DNA from: an uncultured Bacteroides sp.
Lineage (GTDB): Bacteria; Bacteroidota; Bacteroidia; Bacteroidales; Bacteroidaceae
NCBI GenBank assembly: GCA_949296575.1
Contig: CASFPE010000016.1
Span: forward strand, 25,360-89,359
Direction: 5' to 3'
DNA: 64,000 nt
Shown in pieces: positions 43,236 through 51,381 of the stretch. The notes below the pieces were generated by a model, which worked only from the letters and a program-made list of their open reading frames with translations, made no database searches and had not been told where the DNA came from. The position numbers and the translations under genes were made by a program. Numbering within the stretch: position 1 is the first letter of the stretch; each line of letters starts with the position of its first letter.

Positions 43236-43390
43236 AAAGTTGAAACCTGAGAAATTTCGAATTGATACAAGAGGATGGCATAGTGGCTCTCACGCTATAT
43301 GGCGTGGGCTGCTATATTCCACACTTGTATCAAGGTTTTCTCAGGACCTCAACTTTAGAACGTGGCATTGCAGTTCCACGTCTCTTTTTT
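43236..43390 (+). ncRNA. Long structured RNA hairpin followed by a terminator-like stem
   Basis: Nested perfect stems: AAAGTTGA (43236-43243) with TCAACTTT (43349-43356), CCTGAGAAA (43246-43254) with TTTCTCAGG (43337-43345), TTGATACAAG (43262-43271) with CTTGTATCAA (43324-43333), and an inner ATAG-GGC/CTCACGC arm closing on TATAT. Immediately after it, ACGTGG (43360-43365) pairs with CCACGT (43376-43381), followed by CTCTTTTTTG. A TATTTTTG box lies at about 43164-43171. The whole may be an independent small RNA or a regulated leader for the FN3 gene at 43435. I cannot match it to a named RNA family from memory. Confidence 0.72.
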
Positions 43391-43434
43391 GTTTACAGGC
43401 TTGGGGAACTGGAGCCTTCAAACACAAATGTATT

Positions 43435-45054
43435 ATGAAAAACATTTCGTTTCTTAAGCTGGTGTTGCTTTGCCTTTCCTTGTTGGGCTTTGTGGCTTCG
43501 TGCGACGACAAGGAAGATCTTCCTCCCTTGCAGCCTCCTACGGGCGTGACTGCCGTTGTGAACACTGCGCCGCCGGGCATCAAGGTGTCGTGGGATATGG
43601 CAGAAGGCGCGGATTATTATTCGGTCTATGTGGTCAAAAAAGATGAATTTCAGGCTGTTGTCCCTATCTCGGAATATGCTTTCTGCGGGACGTCCGGGAG
43701 TGCTTCCTTCACTTACACGGTGGTGGAAGAAGGCAAAGGCTATTATTTTTCCGTGAAGTCCTGCCGTTCTAAAGATAATGCGGAAAGCTATTTCAGCAGT
43801 CCTGTTTTTTGCCTTTACACGGCAAATGCAGCCGGCGGCAATGACGGCGAGGGCGATTCGTCATCGTCCTTGCCGCCGCCCTCTGATGTGCGTGCCGTGC
43901 AAGAAGGTTCTTCCATCACCGTTTCGTGGAGCAAGGTGGGGAATGCGGCCGGTTACAATGTGTACAGGGCAAAGAATGAAGCTTCCACATCTTCGGCGCA
44001 ATGCATCGAGCGGGGCATTTTGGCTACGTCTGTCGAAGATGAACCGTTGTCTGGCGGCACATATTATTATTACGTGCGGACGATGGATTTCAACGGGGAT
44101 TTGAGCGGTTACAGCGCGGCAGCAAGGTGCAGCTTCACGCCCGGCGGCAGCGGCGGCGATGAAGAAGATGGAGACGGGCAAGGCGAAGGTGAAGGAGAAG
44201 GCGTTCTGGATGCGCCGACAGGAGTGACTGCAAGCAATGAAGGATCTGCCATGTTGCCGAATATTGTTGTGAGGTGGAATCCCGTTCAAGGTGCTACTGG
44301 GTACGAAGTGTATCGTGGCCGCACGGCTAATGGAAGTTATTCATTGCTGGGCAACGCAGGGACTGCAACTCATTATTATGACAGGAATCCGCTTGACGGG
44401 AGCAATTATTATAAGGTCAAAGCTGTTAATGCTCAAGGAAAAAGTAATTATAGCGGTTATGCGTATTATGAGAATGGCGGTTCTTCATCGCTTGTTCCTG
44501 CTACTCCGCAAGTGGAAGTTTCGGGAACTTCCACCATATCCTTGTCATGGACTTGTCCTGCTGGAACTGGTTTTGGAACGGCCGAAAGCTATGAAGTATA
44601 TAAGCGCAATCCGGAAACTTCCAGTTTTGAATTGCTTGCCACGACTACCAGCAGAAGTTATCGTGACACTGACCCTCATCCGGGAATTAACAGATATGGC
44701 GTAATAGCTGTTAATGATGCCGGAAAGTCAGGATTGGGATATGGCAATAGCAGAGAAATTCCGTTGTCTCGTCCGACCAGTTTCTCAGCAACTAAATCAG
44801 GCTCCAATGTCAAGTTTACATGGTCTAAAGTTTCTGGGGCGACCGGGTATCAAATCTTTTCAAGCAGTTCGGCTTCAGGTTCATATTACATATTGGAAGA
44901 TATAGGCAATGGAAATACTACATCTGCAACTGTATATTACCCGGCAAGCAGTGGAACGACTACATATTTCAAGATTAGGGCTTATTGGAAAACTTCTGGC
45001 GGAGGCAGTCCTATTTATAGTGATTATTCTTCGTACAAATCTGTCCGGTTCTAA
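43435..45054 (+). CDS. Surface lipoprotein with five fibronectin type III domains
   Basis: 539 residues from the ATG at 43435, which gives the signal peptide and lipobox FVASC (Cys23), followed by DDKED, a surface-export type signal. Five FN3 domains start near PPTGVTAVVNTAPPGIKVSW, PPSDVRAVQEGSSITVSW, APTGVTASNEGSAM, PATPQVEVSGTSTISLSW and RPTSFSATKSGSNVKFTW. Two Gly/Asp/Glu-rich linkers (GGNDGEGDSSSS and GGDEEDGDGQGEGEGEG) separate the first three. No enzymatic domain. Probably a surface-anchored binding or spacer protein. Expression may be governed by the structured RNA just upstream. Confidence 0.85.
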   Translation: MKNISFLKLVLLCLSLLGFVASCDDKEDLPPLQPPTGVTAVVNTAPPGIKVSWDMAEGADYYSVYVVKKDEFQAVVPISEYAFCGTSGSASFTYTVVEEGKGYYFSVKSCRSKDNAESYFSSPVFCLYTANAAGGNDGEGDSSSSLPPPSDVRAVQEGSSITVSWSKVGNAAGYNVYRAKNEASTSSAQCIERGILATSVEDEPLSGGTYYYYVRTMDFNGDLSGYSAAARCSFTPGGSGGDEEDGDGQGEGEGEGVLDAPTGVTASNEGSAMLPNIVVRWNPVQGATGYEVYRGRTANGSYSLLGNAGTATHYYDRNPLDGSNYYKVKAVNAQGKSNYSGYAYYENGGSSSLVPATPQVEVSGTSTISLSWTCPAGTGFGTAESYEVYKRNPETSSFELLATTTSRSYRDTDPHPGINRYGVIAVNDAGKSGLGYGNSREIPLSRPTSFSATKSGSNVKFTWSKVSGATGYQIFSSSSASGSYYILEDIGNGNTTSATVYYPASSGTTTYFKIRAYWKTSGGGSPIYSDYSSYKSVRF

Positions 45055-45074
45055 TATGAAGGATGTGTAATCCT

Positions 45075-45110
45075 GCAAGCGTGCAGATTTGCACGCTTGC
45101 GCTTTATTCT
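45075..45110. terminator. Hairpin between convergent FN3 and methylase genes
   Basis: GCAAGCGTGCA (45075-45085), loop GATT, TGCACGCTTGC (45090-45100), followed by GCTTTATTCTT. A perfect 11-bp stem with only a broken T tract; it could serve both convergent genes. Confidence 0.7.
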
Positions 45111-45202
45111 TCAGAACAGGAAGCTGAACCCTTTCTGTTGTGATGATTGGTGCCTTTCGATAAAGGAATGGATACCCCGTGCAATAAACAGAAGTTCAGG
45201 AA

Positions 45203-46420
45203 CTACATTTCTTCAAATAAGTCATATGTTATGTTAGTGTATTCTTTTTTTGTCTGTTTGCCATCTAATGCATACTCTGCATTTCCAAATAAATCCATTG
45301 TTTTTTGTGAAACATTCTTTTTATTCACGTAATCTCCAATGGGCTTACTTCCATTCTTAAAACGTTCTACGATTGTAGCTATTGCCTCATCCCCTATATC
45401 AACGCCAATCCATTGCCGTCCTAAGTCTTCTGCTGCAATAAGTGTAGTACCAGAACCTGCAAAGCAATCTAATACGATATCTCCCGGACGGGATGAAGTT
45501 TCTATAATACGCTTTAACATACTTATATTCTTTTCGGTTGGATAACCCGTAACAAGAGTATTTTGATTGTTTACATCAAGATAATCCAACCAAATGTCTT
45601 GTACGGGTACACCATTACTACGGTCAAGATACACCTTGCGACGCGGATTTCCATTAGCAGACCAATAGATTTCACCTTTTGCATCCATTTCATCGAGTTT
45701 GTCAGGAGTGAATTGCCAATGCTTTCCCGGAGGCGGCATTAACCCTTTCCAAGGCATTCCTGTAGATCCGTTACGAGTGCCTGGTGCATGTATCGGCACT
45801 TTTTTGTATCTCCGTCCTGTTACTTCTTCTATATATGGATACTCTTTCAGTATCTTTTCATCGCTCCACTCTTCGAATGGACGATTCCATATAGTATTTT
45901 CGCCTTTAGAGTAAAAAAGGATATAGTCGGAAATATTTCCATACGTTTTCCGGGTAAAGTTTTTAGACTTACATTTTTTTCTGGTTATCATTCCTTTGAA
46001 GTTCTGCATACCAAATATTTCATCCATCATTACTTTCACATGGAAAACCATATTACTGTCAAGATGAACATAAATAGAACCTTCTTTTGATAATAAACGA
46101 TGCATCAACTCCAGTCTTATGCGCATGAAATAGAGGTAGCCTTCTATGGAAAAACAGTCATTATATGCATGCTTAAATTCACGTGTTTCAAATGCGCCTC
46201 CCGTATTATATGGCGGATCTATATAAATAAGTGCGACTTTTCCACACACAGTTTCATCTCGCGTGAGCGTAAAAAGTACATCAATGTTATCTGCATGGTA
46301 AAGACGTTTTATACCCTTACCTTGATTCCATGCAATCTGACGAAAACAAATGTTTGATTCAGGTTCAAATTTCACACGCTGGATGTACTGCTGATTTATA
46401 TGTGTTATTCCTACTGCCAT
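45203..46420 (-). CDS. Beta-class DNA adenine methyltransferase of R-M cassette 1
   Basis: 405 residues. The catalytic motif DPPY (68-71, in LIYIDPPYNTGGAF) precedes the AdoMet-binding motif DCFAGSGTT (about residue 325), the order of beta-class N6-adenine methylases related to Mod and MboII-type enzymes. Between them lies the target-recognition region (KKCKSKNFTRKTYGNISDYIL onwards). It starts 3 bp after the stop of the nuclease-like gene, so the two are one operon. The sequence recognised cannot be read. The coding text is visibly more AT-rich than that of flanking core genes, in line with acquisition. Confidence 0.9.
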   Translation of the reverse strand: MAVGITHINQQYIQRVKFEPESNICFRQIAWNQGKGIKRLYHADNIDVLFTLTRDETVCGKVALIYIDPPYNTGGAFETREFKHAYNDCFSIEGYLYFMRIRLELMHRLLSKEGSIYVHLDSNMVFHVKVMMDEIFGMQNFKGMITRKKCKSKNFTRKTYGNISDYILFYSKGENTIWNRPFEEWSDEKILKEYPYIEEVTGRRYKKVPIHAPGTRNGSTGMPWKGLMPPPGKHWQFTPDKLDEMDAKGEIYWSANGNPRRKVYLDRSNGVPVQDIWLDYLDVNNQNTLVTGYPTEKNISMLKRIIETSSRPGDIVLDCFAGSGTTLIAAEDLGRQWIGVDIGDEAIATIVERFKNGSKPIGDYVNKKNVSQKTMDLFGNAEYALDGKQTKKEYTNITYDLFEEM

Positions 46421-46423
46421 ATT

Positions 46424-47290
46424 TTACTTGCCTTTAAGCCAATCGGCAGTTAAACGCTCATCAAACATTCGTAAAGTGAGTACCATTACTTTGTTTGGAT
46501 TGATATTTTCAAGGTTTGCATAATCATTCCACATTGAACCGAGCAATAGCCCCGGACCGTCATTTACAAAAATGACCTTAGTAGAAAGATTATGACTTTC
46601 TGTATATTGAAGTATTTCCTTGGCACAATTAGAATATCCTCCAGTACGGTCATCTTCTTGAGCGCCTCCTCTGTCTCCATCATATCGGGCAAAACCTATG
46701 GCAAGAACATTATCACTTTTGTCCTTTATCACAAAGTCTACTGGACGATTCGGATTAGGATAATCCTTAAATACGCTTTGTAATTGGATATCGGCTCCTG
46801 CTCTAATAGGGCCTTCAATTCTAAATCCAGGCATAGCAGTTTCAAACATTGTAAAGAAACGCTCTGTTAAATCATACCCTTTCTGTCCTCTGTCTTTATA
46901 TTCCCAAAGCACAGCGCAAAGTGCTTCATCTGGTAAAGGACGACTTAAAAATGCTTCTTGAACCTGATTAATGGCTCTGAAATTTTTCCCATATTGCTCA
47001 CACACCATAGGAATCATTGTTTTCTTTTTGAGCATTTCAACAGGAGTTTGCGGCGAAACATATTTGCGAAAAACACGATAGAGCTGTACTCGCATCCATT
47101 GTTGTTTAATATCTGAAATCTCCCTTAGCAAACGTACAGATGATTCTGATGATTTCAGCAATTGTCCAAACAAAATGAGGACAGGTTTATATAATTCACA
47201 CGCATCAGATAATATATCTGGATAAAACTCACCATTGGCCATTGTAATCCAATTCGGAGCATTTTCTTTATATTCGGCAAATGACTTCAT
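46424..47290 (-). CDS. Putative restriction endonuclease of R-M cassette 1
   Basis: 288 residues. No textbook PD-(D/E)xK triad is obvious; the best candidate core is RPVDFVIKD then VLAIGFARYDGDRGGAQEDD (about residues 185-225), with GFAR where ExK would be expected, so the active site may be unusual. The N-terminal half is helical (YKPVLILFGQLLKSSESSVRLLREI). The operon with a methylase 3 bp downstream makes a restriction role the best reading. AT-rich codon use matches its partner. I cannot name a REBASE family. Confidence 0.7.
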   Translation of the reverse strand: MKSFAEYKENAPNWITMANGEFYPDILSDACELYKPVLILFGQLLKSSESSVRLLREISDIKQQWMRVQLYRVFRKYVSPQTPVEMLKKKTMIPMVCEQYGKNFRAINQVQEAFLSRPLPDEALCAVLWEYKDRGQKGYDLTERFFTMFETAMPGFRIEGPIRAGADIQLQSVFKDYPNPNRPVDFVIKDKSDNVLAIGFARYDGDRGGAQEDDRTGGYSNCAKEILQYTESHNLSTKVIFVNDGPGLLLGSMWNDYANLENINPNKVMVLTLRMFDERLTADWLKGK

Positions 47291-47299
47291 GTTCTATAC

Positions 47300-47315
47300 T
47301 TTGCAATTATGCAAA
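47300..47315. promoter_or_regulatory. Palindrome in the promoter region of R-M cassette 1
   Basis: TTTGCA-ATTA-TGCAAA, 10 bp upstream of the nuclease gene start; a TATTTTTG -7 box on the minus strand lies just beyond (about 47315-47322). It may be a site for autoregulation. The rest of the gap to 47552 shows no gene. Confidence 0.45.
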
Positions 47316-47552
47316 AATACGCAATAAAATTTGAGTATATGGTTATAATGGCACATTTTTGCATGTATTTTATGACGGTGAAAGGCTTTCAAGACCGTTC
47401 TAAGTTTTTTTTGGTGAATCATTTTGGCGAGCGGACAGAGATGTTTGTCACAGCTTTGACTAAATAGCAGTGTAGATATTCCAGTTGTATGGGCATGTGA
47501 ATCAAAGTTTGCTCGACTTAATTTGTTTCGGCAAAAAAGGAAAGTGCAAAGC

Positions 47553-47590
47553 AAAGAAGGGAAGATTCAGCAATGAATCTTCCCTTCTTT
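47553..47590 (-). terminator. Terminator of tRNA-His
   Basis: AAAGAAGGGAAGATTC (47553-47568) and GAATCTTCCCTTCTTT (47575-47590) form a perfect 16-bp stem with a 6-nt loop, 12 bp past the tRNA 3' end; on the minus strand the stem ends in CTTCTTT. Confidence 0.8.
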
Positions 47591-47602
47591 ATGAAAGCAG
47601 AG

Positions 47603-47677
47603 GGTGAAAGATGGGGCTCGAACCCACGACCCTTGGAACCACAATCCAATGCTCTAACCAACTGAGCTACATTCACC
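47603..47677 (-). tRNA. tRNA-His (GTG)
   Basis: Read on the minus strand: 5' GGTGAATG acceptor with the extra G at -1 that marks tRNA-His, D arm AGCTCAGTTGGTTAGAGC, anticodon loop TTGTGGT giving GTG, T arm GTGGGTTCGAGCCCC, 3' CTTTCACC. One T-T mismatch in the acceptor stem. CCA is not encoded, as usual in this group. Confidence 0.95.
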
Positions 47678-47742
47678 ATGTGCAATGCTTTCCTGAAAAA
47701 GCGCTGCAAAGATAGGCATTATCTTTGAACCGGCAAACAATT

Positions 47743-48540
47743 TCACCGATTTTTTTCTTCTTGTTCCTTCAGCCATCCGTCTATCAGTTGGCGTGCCATG
47801 CTGAGGCGTTTGGGGATTTCCGGCAAATGGTCTTTGGCGTAGAAAGCGGCAGAAGTCAGTTCGTTCTCTTGCAGTTTGATTTCCCCTCCGTCATAATCCG
47901 CCGTGAATCCCACCATGAGTCCCGATGGGTACGGCCACGGCTGGCTGCCGAAGTAGCGGATGTTTTTTATCGCCAGCCCTGTTTCTTCCATCACTTCCCT
48001 TTGCACGCATTCCTCCAACGTTTCCCCCGTTTCGAGGAATCCCGCGACAAGCCCGTGGAAAGTGCCTTTGAAGTTGCGGGCATGCACCAGCAGGATGGAG
48101 TCGCCTTTCCGCACCAGCACGATGATGGCCGTGGAGATGGGCGGGTAATATTCCTGTTTGCACCGGGGGCATTGCTTGCAGATGGGCGAGGTTTGCACGG
48201 TGGGCGTGCCGCATGCGGGGCAGTAGCGGCTGTTGCGGTCCCAGTAAAGTATCTGTGCCGCTTTGCCAGCCATCTTATATTGCTTCAGGTCGATGTAGTC
48301 GTATGATTCGCGCAATCCCGCCCATTGCCCGTTCTCATGGCATGGCGGTTGCTGTGACACTTGGAAGGTCTTGCAAGGGATGCCGTCGATTTCGCCGATG
48401 GCATGCACGTTTGCCCCTTCGGGTATCTCGATGGGCGGGCGCATGCCGCAGGGTACGGCATGCGTCCCGTTTTCGTTCGTGATGAAAAGTTCGCCTTCAT
48501 GGAAGATGAACCATAACGTTTCTTTTGCGGAAGCACGCAT
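47743..48540 (-). CDS. nudC: NAD(+) diphosphatase / RNA deNADding enzyme (NudC)
   Basis: 265 residues from the ATG at 48540; an upstream in-frame TTG would leave almost no leader after the TACTTTTG -7 box at 48567-48574. Zinc ribbon CPACG (about 107) with CKQCPRC. Nudix box GFLETGETLEECVQREVMEETGL (about residues 170-192), and the NudC hallmark SQPWPYPSGLM. Hydrolyses NADH/NAD to AMP and NMN and removes NAD caps from RNA. Soluble, cytoplasmic. Confidence 0.93.
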   Translation of the reverse strand: MRASAKETLWFIFHEGELFITNENGTHAVPCGMRPPIEIPEGANVHAIGEIDGIPCKTFQVSQQPPCHENGQWAGLRESYDYIDLKQYKMAGKAAQILYWDRNSRYCPACGTPTVQTSPICKQCPRCKQEYYPPISTAIIVLVRKGDSILLVHARNFKGTFHGLVAGFLETGETLEECVQREVMEETGLAIKNIRYFGSQPWPYPSGLMVGFTADYDGGEIKLQENELTSAAFYAKDHLPEIPKRLSMARQLIDGWLKEQEEKNR

Positions 48541-48652
48541 GATTTCTGAGTTTTTCAATTCCGGCGCAAAAGTACGTTATTTTGGAGGATATGTATAAGC
48601 ATTCTAAATTATTTAGTGCGTACTGCCTTTTGAGATGTTGATGTTGGGGTTG

Positions 48653-49732
48653 TTAAAAAGGCAAATCATAATTGAAAACACCTTCTTCTTTCACCGAAAA
48701 TAATCCTTTCTTGTCTAAGAGAGCTATATCTTTAATCTTCTTGCGAAAAAGAGTAAAGTTTGATATTTGTTCTATCTCCCTCTTGCGGTTTTGGCTAAGG
48801 ATGAGATATTCTTCTTCTTTGTCAATGCCTAAAAAACGTCTGCCCAATAAGTTGGCGGCAATGCCTGTGGTGCTGCTGCCGGTGAATGGGTCAAGAATCC
48901 ATGCACCGCTACGGGTGGATGCCAAAATAATGCGGGACAACACAGGCAAAGGTTTCTGCGTAGGATGTTTGCCGCATGATTTTTCCCATCGGGCAATGGC
49001 TGGCAAGGTCCAAACGTCTGTCATCTGCTTGTCATCATTGATTTGCTTCATCATTTCATAATTATAGCAATGGGGGATTTTAGGTGATTTCCGTGCCCAA
49101 ATGATGAACTCCGTGGAATAGGTGAAATAGCGGCAGGAGATGTTAGGCGGCGGATTGGTCTTTGCCCATGTGATGACATTCAAAATCTTGAAGCCCAATT
49201 CTGTCAATATATTGGCAATGGAAAAAATATTGTGATAGGTTCCGCTAACCCAGATTGTCCCGTTGTCTTTCAGCTTTTCACGACATTCCTTTATCCATGC
49301 TTTGTTGAACGAATCCATGTATTCCCGTGTTCCGCCCTTGTCCCATTCGCCTTTATCCACGCACACGACTTTACCGCTCTGCACGCTTATTCCGCCATTG
49401 CTCAGGAAATAAGGCGGGTCGGCAAATATCATATCGAACTTGAAACTGAATTGTTTCAATAGTTCGATGCAGTCGCCGTGGAGGAGGGTAAAGGCACGGT
49501 CGGAAGATTTGAAATAAGGGAGTATTCTATCATGCGAAATACAAGGATATTCCTTATGCGCTTTCTCTTTTGGATGGGTAAATTCAACATCTGTGAAATC
49601 AGAAGAGTCAAGAATGAGAAATTCATTTTGATATAAAGCCTTTATTCTTCGGTAGGCTTCTTCCTCTGATGTGGATTGAATGGTTATCTGCCTTGATAAT
49701 GTTTCTGTTATTTCAAATCTGTATTCCCTCAT
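48653..49732 (-). CDS. DNA adenine methylase fused to a DpnD/PcfM-like domain, R-M cassette 2
   Basis: 359 residues. Residues 1-52 (YRFEITETLSRQITIQSTSEEEA, FLILDSSDFTDVEF) match the small DpnD/PcfM-like domain, normally a separate protein. From about 80 comes a beta-class adenine methylase with ADPPYFLSNGG (DPPY 105-108) before the AdoMet motif ILDPFTGSSTT (about 295), most like the second methylase (DpnA-type) of DpnII systems, which acts on GATC. It lies 162 bp downstream of the nuclease-like gene in a GATC-rich gap. The fusion is unusual. GATC specificity is inferred from family resemblance only. Confidence 0.82.
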   Translation of the reverse strand: MREYRFEITETLSRQITIQSTSEEEAYRRIKALYQNEFLILDSSDFTDVEFTHPKEKAHKEYPCISHDRILPYFKSSDRAFTLLHGDCIELLKQFSFKFDMIFADPPYFLSNGGISVQSGKVVCVDKGEWDKGGTREYMDSFNKAWIKECREKLKDNGTIWVSGTYHNIFSIANILTELGFKILNVITWAKTNPPPNISCRYFTYSTEFIIWARKSPKIPHCYNYEMMKQINDDKQMTDVWTLPAIARWEKSCGKHPTQKPLPVLSRIILASTRSGAWILDPFTGSSTTGIAANLLGRRFLGIDKEEEYLILSQNRKREIEQISNFTLFRKKIKDIALLDKKGLFSVKEEGVFNYDLPF

Positions 49733-49894
49733 AATTCATATTTGGAATACAAAAGAATATCAAAAATAAATCATCAGTAGCAAAAGATCATTATATAACT
49801 TCCGTGATCAAAAAAGATCACTTTGATATCTGAATATGAATCAGTATATCAGCTAATCTCAGATATGGAATGGCTTGGCTATGTTAAAATGTGA
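49733..49894. promoter_or_regulatory. GATC-rich gap upstream of the cassette 2 methylase
   Basis: Four GATC sites within 110 bp (49786, 49806, 49816, 49893). Two of them sit in the inverted repeat GTGATC-AAAAAA-GATCAC (49804-49821) and one in the perfect palindrome GTGATCAC (49891-49898). If the methylase acts on GATC, its own promoter region would be a methylation-sensitive switch. Confidence 0.5.
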
Positions 49895-50638
49895 TCACAA
49901 GAATATGGAGTTTCGCTTGCTTTCAATAGCTATATTATACTGTTTGTTCAGGGTATTGTAGCTTAAAAAATTGACACGCTTATTATCTAACAATTCCTTA
50001 AATGCACTATAATGCAATTTCTTCTCAAATTCATTCATGCGTTTATTATCTGCTACTATAAACATCTTGCAATAGAAATCCTGCAAGTCGAAGAATTTAA
50101 GAAGCGAATTTTGTATGTCGGTAGAATGTTCTATTTCAAAGAAAGCGTGAGGCATTTTTCTGCTATTAAACCAAATTACATCAATTGTGGAACTTCTATG
50201 CACTAATTCAGGGAAAGAAAATGAAGGGATTTTATTCAAGGTACGTACATCTTTCAATGTAGTACCGGCATACCTTTTATTTTTATCTTGTTCAGGTGCA
50301 TAGGTTAATAAGTCCTTGCAATTACCGATTTCCAATAAAAGACCTTGATAATAAGAATGATTAAATTCTTTCATCTGTATGGAGTCTGCATTATGAGCAT
50401 TCTCCACTATAAATCCATTTGCTTCAAGTTGCTTCTGACAAGAGGCTAAAGCCCATAGCCCAGGTTTTATTTTGTAAATTTCTTTGCGCTCTTGCACAAT
50501 TCTACGTATGCTTGCAAAGGGCGTTTTTGTATTCCATTGGCAATCATTTATTTTAAAGACTTCCTGATACAATTGCCCCAGTGTAGCAATCCCTCCCAAT
50601 TGCTTTAATGTTTCAATAACGGCTTCATATTGTTTCAT
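49895..50638 (-). CDS. Putative restriction nuclease with N-terminal winged helix, R-M cassette 2
   Basis: 247 residues. Residues 1-68 look like a HARE/winged-helix DNA-binding domain (VIETLKQLGGIATLGQLYQEVF, FASIRRIVQ, YKIKPGLWAL). The C-terminal half has a nuclease-like core with Asp153 (TIDVIWF) and Glu168/Glu170 (AFFEIEHS), spaced as in the PD-(D/E)xK fold though Lys is replaced. LLKFFDLQDFYCKMFIVADNK follows. Its start codon overlaps the stop of the truncated Dam gene (TCATGA), showing how the deletion fused the two. Together with the DpnA-like methylase it forms an R-M cassette between nudC and cdd. Exact family not recognised. Confidence 0.7.
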   Translation of the reverse strand: MKQYEAVIETLKQLGGIATLGQLYQEVFKINDCQWNTKTPFASIRRIVQERKEIYKIKPGLWALASCQKQLEANGFIVENAHNADSIQMKEFNHSYYQGLLLEIGNCKDLLTYAPEQDKNKRYAGTTLKDVRTLNKIPSFSFPELVHRSSTIDVIWFNSRKMPHAFFEIEHSTDIQNSLLKFFDLQDFYCKMFIVADNKRMNEFEKKLHYSAFKELLDNKRVNFLSYNTLNKQYNIAIESKRNSIFL

Positions 50639-50787
50639 GACAAATAGAGAAAAGGTTCCACATAGACAATATCCTTCTTCTGTGAAAAATCAGATGGCAA
50701 AGCACGTTTGATGTCTTCCAAAAGTTGCGTTTCCCCGCCCACCCATTTCACAAAAGGTTTGGCAGGTGTAAATGTATTGTCGCTCAT
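50635..50787 (-). pseudogene. Truncated Dam-type (DpnM-like) adenine methylase
   Basis: Only 50 codons remain. FTPAKPFVKWVGGETQLL and KDIVYVEPF are the conserved N-terminus of alpha-class Dam methylases, where FVGGG should follow; instead the frame ends LYLS and stops on the next gene's start codon. The Lys of the usual GGK is Glu here. The catalytic DPPY and all later parts are gone. This was the first methylase gene of a DpnII-type operon, lost by deletion. Confidence 0.85.
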
Positions 50788-50800
50788 GATTCACAATAAG

Positions 50801-51280
50801 TTATTCCATCTCGCTGCCGTCAAACGAGAGGGGGAGCAGGCTTCTTGCGCCGTCGATGATGTATATTTCCTTGTTGCCGTACAGGAGGATGCGCATGGTT
50901 TGCCCGAAGCGCGTTTCTGTGCCTAAGATGACTTGGCGGCAGGCGCCGCATGGAGTGATAGGGGCATCGGTGAAGTTGCCGCCTGTTTGCGCGGCGATGG
51001 CCAATGCTGTTACCGGCGTGTCCGGGTGTTGCGAATTGGCATAAAAGAGGGTTGTGCGTTCGGCGCAGGTGCTGGAAGGGAAAGCTGCGTTTTCTTGGTT
51101 GCTTCCGGTCACGATGGTTCCGTCGGCCAACAAAGCAGCTGCCCCGACGGCAAACCGCGAATAGGGGGAATAGCTCTTTTGCGTGGTCGCTTTTGCGAGG
51201 TCTATCAACGCTTGTTCTTGCTTTGTCAGTTCTTCGTATTGGCACACGCGCACGGGAATGCGGATATCCATTTCTTTCAT
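50801..51280 (-). CDS. cdd: Cytidine deaminase
   Basis: 159 residues from the ATG at 51280 (an upstream in-frame ATG overlaps the promoter). Zinc-binding and catalytic motifs: TCAERTTLF (Cys and Glu) and PCGACRQVI (two Cys). GSNQENAAFPS is the substrate-binding strand. Converts (deoxy)cytidine to (deoxy)uridine in pyrimidine salvage. Promoter at 51311-51340. It lies 13 bp beyond the Dam remnant, marking the edge of the R-M insertion. Confidence 0.94.
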   Translation of the reverse strand: MKEMDIRIPVRVCQYEELTKQEQALIDLAKATTQKSYSPYSRFAVGAAALLADGTIVTGSNQENAAFPSSTCAERTTLFYANSQHPDTPVTALAIAAQTGGNFTDAPITPCGACRQVILGTETRFGQTMRILLYGNKEIYIIDGARSLLPLSFDGSEME

Positions 51281-51310
51281 TTTCGTGGTCTTTATAGGAT
51301 TTGCAGGTAA

Positions 51311-51340
51311 CAAAGTTAGCGAAAGGGATGGAAAATCCAA
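51311..51340 (-). promoter_or_regulatory. Promoter of cdd
   Basis: On the minus strand TTG (51340-51338), 19 bp, TAACTTTG (51318-51311), 30 bp before the start codon. Confidence 0.65.
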
Positions 51341-51381
51341 TTATTTTTATGATTTTTGTGACGATTATCCTTTGACAAGTT

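Noticed and set aside
42376..43293. 305-codon minus-strand frame across the GNAT gene and the structured RNA
   Set aside because: Runs through GNAT in the wrong frame and through a strongly paired RNA; composition is artefactual.
43240..43434. N-terminal extension of the FN3 protein
   Set aside because: The extension is the translated RNA hairpin; a proper signal peptide starts at 43435.
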